NCBI GenBank assembly: GCA_026414545.1 | Contig: JAOAIU010000058.1 | Location: 1 to 41,681 of the forward strand | Length of the DNA stretch: 41,681 nucleotides | Reading direction: 5' to 3' | From: Candidatus Saccharicenans sp. | GTDB lineage: Bacteria > Acidobacteriota > Aminicenantia > Aminicenantales > Saccharicenantaceae | Shown: in pieces, positions 35,280 to 41,681 of the stretch | Position numbering within the stretch: the first letter of the stretch is position 1 | Layout of the letters: the number at the start of each line of letters is the position of its first letter | The notes under the pieces: model-generated | Told to the model about the DNA's origin: nothing | Seen by the model: only the letters and a program-made list of their open reading frames with translations | Databases searched by the model: none | Translations under genes and position numbers: made by a program

Positions 35280-35327
35280 GCCACTTCCCTTTTGAGTTCT
35301 GCCGGGTACCAAGAATTTCCGGCTGTG

Positions 35328-37451
35328 TTATTTTATTATCTGTCTCACTTCCAGGGCTAACAGCAACTTTTCGATAGCCGGAATTATGGCCAACTGGCAC
35401 TCAGCCTGGGGTTTGTTAAGCTCTGCCAGTAGTTTTTTCTGGTTTTCCAGCCATTGAGCTCCCGGGTTGGTTCCAGATTCCAGATAAGACATAGCCTCCG
35501 ACCCCATGACAACCAATTGCCCCAGGTTACCGATCAGAGGCTTAATTTCTTTCAGGGCCGGGACTTGATCAGACAGGCGGGAGAGCGGGGCGACGATGGC
35601 GCCCAGGGGCAAGAAATAACTGTTTTTCAGAGCTCTGGCTTTTTCGGCCTGCCTGGATGACAGATATTCTTCGACCATTTTTCTGAAATCCCTGGCCTCG
35701 AGCGACTCGGGGAAACAGCTGTCCACAAACCGGGTCAACGGAACCAGTGAAGTGTATCTGCGTCCCTGGCTGTGCCGGGCATATCCCTCGACCGGCTCGG
35801 ATATCATGGCCAGGGTCCGGAGGGCGGCCATTTCCATAGAACTTATGGGAACAGAGCCAACCAGCCGTCGTAGCATCATGTCCTGGTTCCTTAGGTGCTG
35901 TACCCCATGTTCTTCAAGCTGAACGCTTACGAGGCGAAGCCGGCGGTACATATCATCTACATCTCTAACTTCCTGTGGAGACCAGAGCCTTTCAGCTATG
36001 ACCGCGGTCCGTGGCCAGATTCTGGAATCGACTGTTTCGGGCGAGACCAACTCGGCCCACATGGTGGCCTCTCCACCTAAAATCAGTTGTTTTTCGGCCT
36101 CGGTCAGGGGAGATTCGGGCGGAATGGGGTCGTTGAGGTAATGTTGCTCGGCCGGTTGGCAAAGGTCAATATAATAACCATTGGACAGAATCCCCTGGTA
36201 GCCCTTTCTGGCGCCCTCCACCAGAGCCTGGGTCCCACGCCAGGATTGAATGACAATATCCCGGGGAAGGCCGGGCTGATAAATCTCATCCCAGCCAACC
36301 ATCTTCTTGTTGTATTTGGTCAGAATCTTCAAGATTTCCCGGTTGAAATAGGCCTGGAGAGCATGATTATCGGCTAGGTTATGCTTCTTCATAAAAGCCT
36401 GTATTTGAGGATTTTCCTTCCAGTGAACAGCCTCGACTTCATCGCCGCCGATATGCAGGTAGGGGTCCGGAAAGAGAGTAGCGATTTCCCTGAAGAATTT
36501 ATCAAAAAATTTATAGGTAGCCGGATTGGCCGGATTGAATACGGGGTGAAAGACCCCGAAGCCGCGTTCGATCCGATACGGTCCCGGAGCGCTGGCATAT
36601 TCCGGATGACCAACAAACCAGCTGGTCGAATGGCCGGGAATATCGAATTCGGGCATAACCCTGATTCCCAGGTCAGAAGCAAATTGTATGACTTCCCGAA
36701 TCTGTTCCTGAGTATAGTAAAAGCCGTCCGAGCCCATCTGGTGAAGCCTGGGAAAAGTCCGAGTCTCAACTCGAAACCCCTGATCCTCGCTGAGGTGCCA
36801 GTGTAAGACGTTGAGTTTAACTGCGGCCATGGCCAGGAGGTTTCTTTTAATTACCTCCAGTGGCATAAAATGACGGCAGGAATCTATCAGCAACCCCCTC
36901 CAGGTAAACCGGGGACGGTCCTCAACCCGTCCGCAGGGAAAATAATATCCTTGTTCATCAGCGGAAAGAAGCTGCAGGAGAGTTTCCAGGCCGCGCAGGA
37001 TTCCCAGGTCGGTCGGAGCTCGAAGCTCTATCCTATCGGTCGAGATTTCAAGAATATAGGATTCGTCTTCATTGGGTATCAGGCGTCCCGTTCTCTCGTA
37101 ATTATAGAACAGCCGGGTAGCTGGTCCTGTAGTCTGGTCAGCCAGAAAATCCTGTTCCAGGAACAAGCCGGTCCGGCCCCCCAGTCTGGACATGAACCTG
37201 GCTATCGCTTTAAAAACGCGACCTCCCTGTTTCTCCTGCCCGCCGGCATAAAACTTTTCGTCGAGTCTGAATTTGCCATCGGAGAGCTGGACTCTGGCCG
37301 GAACGGGCATCAAGGCCGGAACCCGGGCTTCCTTTCCGAGCTCCCCGATATTTCTGGCTTCAAGGCCCAACGAGAAAAATATGAAAAGGGTCAGGCTGGC
37401 CGATACAAACTTGGCTGTTGTTTTCAGTCTTTTTTTGAGAAAGCCAGACAT
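35328..37451 (-). CDS. GH20 beta-N-acetylhexosaminidase
   Basis: This 707-residue exported enzyme removes terminal N-acetylglucosamine or N-acetylgalactosamine by substrate-assisted catalysis. An N-terminal signal (about 1-32) and a GH20b domain with PVPARVQLSDGKF precede the TIM barrel. Barrel motifs are RGLLIDSCRHFMPLEVI, NVLHWHLSEDQGFR, RVMPEFDIPGHSTSW, the catalytic pair D337-E338 in HIGGDEVE, and WDEIYQPGLP. A helical C-terminal extension of about 180 residues follows. The start has GAGGAG 8 bases upstream. A strong terminator separates it from the propeller gene. The binding-protein gene follows after 48 bases on the same strand, so co-transcription is likely. Confidence 0.94.
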   Translation of the reverse strand: MSGFLKKRLKTTAKFVSASLTLFIFFSLGLEARNIGELGKEARVPALMPVPARVQLSDGKFRLDEKFYAGGQEKQGGRVFKAIARFMSRLGGRTGLFLEQDFLADQTTGPATRLFYNYERTGRLIPNEDESYILEISTDRIELRAPTDLGILRGLETLLQLLSADEQGYYFPCGRVEDRPRFTWRGLLIDSCRHFMPLEVIKRNLLAMAAVKLNVLHWHLSEDQGFRVETRTFPRLHQMGSDGFYYTQEQIREVIQFASDLGIRVMPEFDIPGHSTSWFVGHPEYASAPGPYRIERGFGVFHPVFNPANPATYKFFDKFFREIATLFPDPYLHIGGDEVEAVHWKENPQIQAFMKKHNLADNHALQAYFNREILKILTKYNKKMVGWDEIYQPGLPRDIVIQSWRGTQALVEGARKGYQGILSNGYYIDLCQPAEQHYLNDPIPPESPLTEAEKQLILGGEATMWAELVSPETVDSRIWPRTAVIAERLWSPQEVRDVDDMYRRLRLVSVQLEEHGVQHLRNQDMMLRRLVGSVPISSMEMAALRTLAMISEPVEGYARHSQGRRYTSLVPLTRFVDSCFPESLEARDFRKMVEEYLSSRQAEKARALKNSYFLPLGAIVAPLSRLSDQVPALKEIKPLIGNLGQLVVMGSEAMSYLESGTNPGAQWLENQKKLLAELNKPQAECQLAIIPAIEKLLLALEVRQIIK

Positions 37452-37476
37452 TTTTGTTTCTCCTCAATTTTTTGAG

Positions 37477-37495
37477 TTCTTATTGCCAATAAGAA
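37477..37495. repeat. Perfect inverted repeat in the GH20 upstream region
   Basis: TTCTTATT and AATAAGAA flank GCC, an 8-bp perfect repeat just beyond the terminator stem and about 26 bases upstream of the GH20 start. It may extend the terminator or be an operator. Confidence 0.35.
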
Positions 37496-37531
37496 TCCGC
37501 CGGCTAGAGCCTCTCGGGCTCCAGCCAGCGG
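37488..37531 (-). terminator. Strong intrinsic terminator of the Asp-box propeller gene
   Basis: On the minus strand a 15-bp stem (arms 37531-37517 and 37511-37497, two G-U wobbles, loop CGAGA) is followed by ATTCTTATT (37496-37488). It lies 25 bases after the stop at 37556, between two co-directional genes. Confidence 0.75.
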
Positions 37532-37555
37532 CTTCATAGGTCTTAAGATTTCTGC

Positions 37556-40500
37556 CTACTTGTAAAGCGGGTCCGAACTTACCTTAATGGTCCGACTCAT
37601 GACTTCCTGGCCATCCACCAGAAGGCTGGCCTTATAAAGGCCAGGTTCAACCAGCCTGGCTCCCATGCGTCCGAAACCAAATTGACCGGGAGCCTGGGTG
37701 CTCCTGCGGTTCAGTCCCCAGAAGACTTTCTGCAACCCAGGCGAAACGGAGCCGTTAATTTCCTGGACCACTTCTCCCCCAAAATCCTTTATGACCAGGC
37801 TCAGTTTGGAAGCTTTGTTTTTAAGATAATAATAGATATTTACGCCCACCGGGGGATTGGGTGAGCTGGCAAATTCCCCGTAGGACTGGCCGCGACGGTC
37901 GAGCATTTGCCATATAATTCCTTCCTGAATATCAAACAGGTAGGCCTCCTTCTTGAGGTTTTCCTCAGTAAACTCCTTGAAAGGATAAATATCTGTTATG
38001 TAGATCCCACGGCCGTAGGTAGCGATAACCATTTCCCTGTCTCTTTTCTGTATGGCCAGGTCGTTGATTACCACATCCGGCACCTGAGGACCGGTTAGCC
38101 TCATCCAGTTCTTTCCCCGGTTGAAGGTGACATACAGACCGTAATCAGTAGCCAGGTACAGAATATCTGGATTATTTGGGTCCTCTTCAATATCATTGGC
38201 CGGGTTGTTCATTCCGCCTGATATATCCTCCCACGTCTTGCCCAAGTCTTTGGTTACATAGACATAGGTCCTGTCTTCGTTATGAGTCCGGTAACCAGAA
38301 TAGACGACATAGCAGGTATTGGCCTCATGCTGGCTGGGCAGGACTCGCATTACCCAGCGGTCGTAGGGAATCAGGGCGCCCTTTATTCCCGGCTTTGGCT
38401 TGCCTTTGGAATCATAAAAATTGGCCGTGAGGTTGGTCCAAGTCTGGCCGAAATTGGTGCTGACCTGAAGATTTCCGTCATCGGTCCCGGCCCAGTAGAT
38501 TCCGGGTTTTTTCGGCGACTCAGCAAAGGTGTAAATGGTAGCGTACTGAAGGTTAGTCTTTTTGGAAAGGTCGATCCGGTTCTTGTCCTGTTTGCTGAGG
38601 TCGGGAGAAATTGTTTCCCAGGTATCGGGGTCCCCATGGCTCAAGGAACGGTGGACAAACTGGGAACAAACAAAGACTATCCCCGGGTTATGGGGCGAAA
38701 GATAAATGGGCGCATTCCACTGATACCTCAGGTCAGGAGCTCCGGCTGCTTCTTCCTCCGGCGTGTAGCGCCGGGCCAGGGAGATACTCTCTCCAGTTTT
38801 GAAATTCAGGCGGCGGGAAGCCCCGAACTGGCTTTCCCAGTAAATAAATTCTGGATTCCACCAGTCGCGGACCACATAAAAGCCGTCTCCCGAAGGCAGA
38901 TACAGCCAGTCGGAGGGATAAACACCATTAGGGTTGCGGTTGCGTGAAGGTCCGAACCAGCAGCCGTTGTCCTGGGTGCCACCCATGACATTATAAGGAA
39001 GCTCATTGTCCACAAAAACATCATAGAATTGCTGGGCCGGTATAGTCTCTTTTTGTGACCAGTGGAGGCCGCCGTCCCAGGTCTCGCTGACACCGCCGTC
39101 GTTGGCGTTCAGGATATGTTTAGAATTGAGCGGGTCTATCCAGACCGCCCGGGAATCAACGTGGCATTTCTTGTTGGCTTCCCAGTTGGCAAACTGAAAA
39201 GTCTTCCCGGCATCGCGGGAAATCACTGTCCTGGTTTCAGGAGCAATCAAGACCCGGTCATCGTTGGGGTCAAGGGTCAGCCGTCCATAATAGCCGGCTT
39301 CCACCTGGTTGACTATTTCGCTGCCCCCGCTCATCTTGTATTCCGTCATCCGCTGCCAGGTCTCTCCCTGGTCGTCGGAGCGGTAGATTACCCCGGCCTT
39401 CTTAACAGGTTCCAGCGGCTGAAGGGCTTCAGCGTAAAGAATATCCAGCAGGCAGCGGTTAAGGGTCTGATAACGGCCCCTGATCTGGTCATAATCTCTG
39501 GCCAGGGCCTCTCCGTCCTTTAGCAGGTCGAGAATATCCTTCCTGTCCTTGTATACGCTCTTGGCCTTGCTGAAAACTCCAGAGGGGCTAATCTTGAGCT
39601 TGACCAGCAAATTCGGGTCGCTAGCCAGAGTCTGCAGGTTATCCAGCAGGTAGGCTTCATCCTTGATAAATTTTTCATCATAGGTCAGACTATCCTTAAA
39701 ATCCTTTCTTATCGACGTCTGGTTGCGGTCCCTGATAGAAAAGGCAGCCGCCTCAAAGCCGGGCGAATCAGCCAGCAAAGCGGTCAGAACCAGCCGATTC
39801 AGGCGAAGCCAATCCTTTTCCCCCTCTTCGGCCTTTTTCAGAATCTTTTCCGTTTCTTCAATCGCCGACAGAGCCACCTCATCCCGAGAATAGACCTTCC
39901 TGGCGGCGGCCAGCAAACCCTTCCAGTTAACGGCGGTTTTCTTCTGTAAATCAGGGTCGCGCACCAGATCATTGAGCTTATTGGCCAGGTCTTCGGCTTT
40001 ATCGGCTTTAAGGTGTTCGAATTTTACAAACTTGAGGAGCTCAGGCTTAATCCTGTATTCTTTGAATTTATTAAGATAATAACCGTCGCGGAAAAGAGCC
40101 CTCTGGTTATAGACTGCTGCTCCTTCCCTTTCGCTCAAGCCGAGGTTAACTTCTTCATCGAGGCGCAGGTAGACAATTTTCGGGTTCTTAGGATGGATGG
40201 CCAGGCCATTGCGCCCGGTCTTCATCTGGCTGAGGTCCGGCAAGCCGGAAGTCAGCTTTTTCCAGGTTTGTCCCCCATCGACAGTCTTCCAAAGGTAGTT
40301 TCCGGTCTGCCTGTCCAGGAAGGTCCAGGTCCGCCGGTAGATTTTATAGGCAGCGGCAATTATTACCTCCGAATTGGCCGGGTCCATGACAAAATCTCCG
40401 ACCACCCGGTCTTTCAGGTCCAGTACCCTTTTCCAGGTCTGGCCTCCATCGGTCGATTTATAGAGACCCCGTTCACAATCCTGGTCGGTATCGTCATATA

Positions 40501-41059
40501 GCTTGCCCTCGGCCGCCACATAAACAATATCCGGGTTTTTGGCATCTACCTCGATTTTGTTTATGAAAAAGCTCTTTTCCAGCCCGACATGAGTCCAGGT
40601 CTTCCCGGCATCGGTCGATTTCCAGACACCGTTTCCATGATAAGCCGCCCGGCTGTGGATAGGTTCCCCGGTTCCAAGATATAATATGTTCGGATTGGAG
40701 GGAGCAATGGCCAGGTAGCCCATGCTCTGGTTGCCGTATTTTTCGAAAATCGGCTCAAAATGTATCCCGCCATCCACGGTCTTCCACACTCCCCCGGAGG
40801 CCGTTAGCACATAATATGTCTGGCTCTGGCCGGGCGGCACGGCAAAATTGGTTATTCGGCCGGAAAAAGGCCAGGGACCGATATGCCGCCAGGTAAACTG
40901 TTCCAGGTCCTTCGCCGTCAGAGGAATTTTATCCGAAAAAACAACCGGCTTTTGGGCTTCATCTTTCTGCGGCACTCCGCTGCCCATAACAGGAAACAGG
41001 AAAAGAAACAGGAGGAGCACCGACAGATAGGCCTGCTTTCTGAAAGACTTGGGCTTCAT
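37556..41059 (-). CDS. Exported sortilin/VPS10-like Asp-box (BNR) beta-propeller protein
   Basis: This 1167-residue protein has a Sec signal (AYLSVLLLFLFLFPVMGSG) and many sialidase-type Asp boxes, for example KSTDAGKTW, KSTDGGQTW, KTVDGGQTW, RSDDQGETW, VSTNFGQTW and VTKDLGKTW. These are spread over two propeller halves. Between them, about residues 330-545 are Lys/Glu/Leu-rich and look helical, unlike a propeller. The C-terminal 150 residues look like a beta sandwich (EGIIWQMLDRRGQS, KLSLVIKDFGGEVV). Such proteins occur in polymer-degrading bacteria, annotated as glycosyl hydrolases; most lack shown enzyme activity, so a binding or scaffold role is equally possible. AAAGGAGG lies 10 bases before the ATG. 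Confidence 0.85.
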   Translation of the reverse strand: MKPKSFRKQAYLSVLLLFLFLFPVMGSGVPQKDEAQKPVVFSDKIPLTAKDLEQFTWRHIGPWPFSGRITNFAVPPGQSQTYYVLTASGGVWKTVDGGIHFEPIFEKYGNQSMGYLAIAPSNPNILYLGTGEPIHSRAAYHGNGVWKSTDAGKTWTHVGLEKSFFINKIEVDAKNPDIVYVAAEGKLYDDTDQDCERGLYKSTDGGQTWKRVLDLKDRVVGDFVMDPANSEVIIAAAYKIYRRTWTFLDRQTGNYLWKTVDGGQTWKKLTSGLPDLSQMKTGRNGLAIHPKNPKIVYLRLDEEVNLGLSEREGAAVYNQRALFRDGYYLNKFKEYRIKPELLKFVKFEHLKADKAEDLANKLNDLVRDPDLQKKTAVNWKGLLAAARKVYSRDEVALSAIEETEKILKKAEEGEKDWLRLNRLVLTALLADSPGFEAAAFSIRDRNQTSIRKDFKDSLTYDEKFIKDEAYLLDNLQTLASDPNLLVKLKISPSGVFSKAKSVYKDRKDILDLLKDGEALARDYDQIRGRYQTLNRCLLDILYAEALQPLEPVKKAGVIYRSDDQGETWQRMTEYKMSGGSEIVNQVEAGYYGRLTLDPNDDRVLIAPETRTVISRDAGKTFQFANWEANKKCHVDSRAVWIDPLNSKHILNANDGGVSETWDGGLHWSQKETIPAQQFYDVFVDNELPYNVMGGTQDNGCWFGPSRNRNPNGVYPSDWLYLPSGDGFYVVRDWWNPEFIYWESQFGASRRLNFKTGESISLARRYTPEEEAAGAPDLRYQWNAPIYLSPHNPGIVFVCSQFVHRSLSHGDPDTWETISPDLSKQDKNRIDLSKKTNLQYATIYTFAESPKKPGIYWAGTDDGNLQVSTNFGQTWTNLTANFYDSKGKPKPGIKGALIPYDRWVMRVLPSQHEANTCYVVYSGYRTHNEDRTYVYVTKDLGKTWEDISGGMNNPANDIEEDPNNPDILYLATDYGLYVTFNRGKNWMRLTGPQVPDVVINDLAIQKRDREMVIATYGRGIYITDIYPFKEFTEENLKKEAYLFDIQEGIIWQMLDRRGQSYGEFASSPNPPVGVNIYYYLKNKASKLSLVIKDFGGEVVQEINGSVSPGLQKVFWGLNRRSTQAPGQFGFGRMGARLVEPGLYKASLLVDGQEVMSRTIKVSSDPLYK

Positions 41060-41081
41060 GATTATTAGACCTCCTTTTTTA

Positions 41082-41681
41082 TCATGATTTTGTTTTTTTC
41101 ATGATATAATCACGGCGGCCAGGCGCGAACTTTTCCAGGGCATATCTGACAGTCACCCTCGGCAGCGTCTTTCCATATGTTAGCAAAAACTTCTCCAGGG
41201 AATGACGGTCAGTTTTCCCCGCTTCCCGCAACAGCCAGCCAGCGGCCTTGGCCACCAATCCATTAGCTCCATCAGGCAGAACGGCAGCTCTAACCATCTT
41301 GAATATGAGATTGAGATTCTTACTGTCTCCGGACAGCTTGACCAGGCTGACCAGGGCCGCCCTCCTGACAGCGGGGTGGCTATCGAGGGCCCAGGTTTCC
41401 AGAATATTCAATTCAGCTGGATTCTTCCGGAAAAAGGGTCCGAGAACCTCCAGAGATAGGGTATCGATCAGAGCCCAATTATCAAGGTAACCTTTCTTTA
41501 GCCAGGACCTTATTTTATTCAGACGACGGCGGTCAAGCTCCGAATTGAAACGACTGAGGACCAGAAGACCGCAGGACCGTGCTTCCAGTTCGGGACGGAC
41601 GAACAGGGCTTCAGCCAGTTCCAGGACCTGGTCGATTTTCCAATCCAGCTCGATTTTACTATATATTTCGCGGCTCAGAGC
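41082..41681 (-). CDS. AlkD-like DNA alkylation-repeat (HEAT) protein, 5' end outside window
   Basis: The frame is open from the window edge to the TGA at 41082, giving at least 199 C-terminal residues. The internal TTG at 41411 is not the real start. HEAT-like helices and the motifs LDNWALIDTLSLEVLGPF and LDSHPAVRRAALVSLVKL fit the DNA alkylation repeat family (AlkD), whose members excise bulky alkylated bases by a HEAT solenoid. Whether catalytic residues are kept cannot be judged, because most of the N-terminal half is missing. It is upstream of the propeller gene by 22 bases on the same strand. Confidence 0.78.
   Translation of the reverse strand, partial: ALSREIYSKIELDWKIDQVLELAEALFVRPELEARSCGLLVLSRFNSELDRRRLNKIRSWLKKGYLDNWALIDTLSLEVLGPFFRKNPAELNILETWALDSHPAVRRAALVSLVKLSGDSKNLNLIFKMVRAAVLPDGANGLVAKAAGWLLREAGKTDRHSLEKFLLTYGKTLPRVTVRYALEKFAPGRRDYIMKKTKS

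Noticed and set aside
35280-35327. Cobalamin riboswitch for the BtuFCD-like importer
   Set aside because: The gap is 48 bases, too small for the element, and no B12-box-like sequence is visible.
37456-37473. Short CTCAA/TTGAG hairpin that might mask the GH20 Shine-Dalgarno
   Set aside because: Only 5 bp and AT-rich, so it is unlikely to be stable enough to regulate translation.
41082-41411. Stand-alone 109-residue HEAT protein
   Set aside because: Its first codon is an internal TTG; the same frame continues open to the window edge with matching HEAT/AlkD motifs.

Overview
The window looks like chromosomal DNA from a Gram-negative-type bacterium of middling GC content. Evidence for an outer membrane is a BamA/D15-like beta-barrel, a lipobox lipoprotein, a Tat-exported protein and many Sec signal peptides. 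A single-chain pyruvate:ferredoxin oxidoreductase, several Fe-S proteins and an ornithine/threonine gene set point to an anaerobic or fermentative protein and sugar degrader. The mixture (M16 peptidase pair, DUF6600-like lipoprotein, giant Asp-box propeller, GH127 and GH20 enzymes) resembles Candidatus Aminicenantes or a similar uncultured lineage. That placement is inference from protein style only. I see no phage, insertion sequence, CRISPR array or rRNA, and no gene-free stretch above 300 bases.

Layout. 1-4.3 kb: an NtrC-type regulator divergent from a two-gene M16 peptidase operon. 4.3-10.6 kb (minus): dnaX, ybaB, recR, then nifJ. 10.7-12.7 kb: a DMT transporter convergent with a lipoprotein gene. 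12.8-17.3 kb: ornithine aminotransferase, tRNA-Ser(GGA), homoserine dehydrogenase, tRNA-Ser(CGA), tadA, and divergent threonine synthase. 17.3-19.2 kb: hflK-hflC. 19.3-23.6 kb: a PLP desulfhydrase/deaminase-like enzyme, a Tat-exported sugar-isomerase-fold protein, and a divergent outer-membrane barrel. 23.6-28.9 kb (minus): GNAT, GH127, then a compact rhodanese / 47-residue CXXC protein / membrane Fe-S protein operon. 29.2-32.4 kb: a two-subunit Fe-S/FAD amine dehydrogenase. 32.5-37.5 kb (minus): GH20 hexosaminidase followed by a BtuFCD/FecBCD-type importer. 37.6-41.1 kb: an exported Asp-box propeller protein. The right edge cuts an AlkD-like HEAT protein.

How the genes work together. Exported glycosidases (GH20, GH127), peptidases and an importer suit a scavenger of glycans and protein. 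Ornithine aminotransferase, the amine dehydrogenase and nifJ could carry amino-acid carbon and electrons to ferredoxin. The rhodanese/CXXC/Fe-S trio is the most system-like unit: its parts suggest a membrane-linked sulfur or thiol redox relay facing the periplasm. Other points of interest are an E. coli-type dnaX slippery heptamer in the right phase, a probable ATT start codon, several probably leaderless mRNAs, and a terminator hidden inside a convergent gene.
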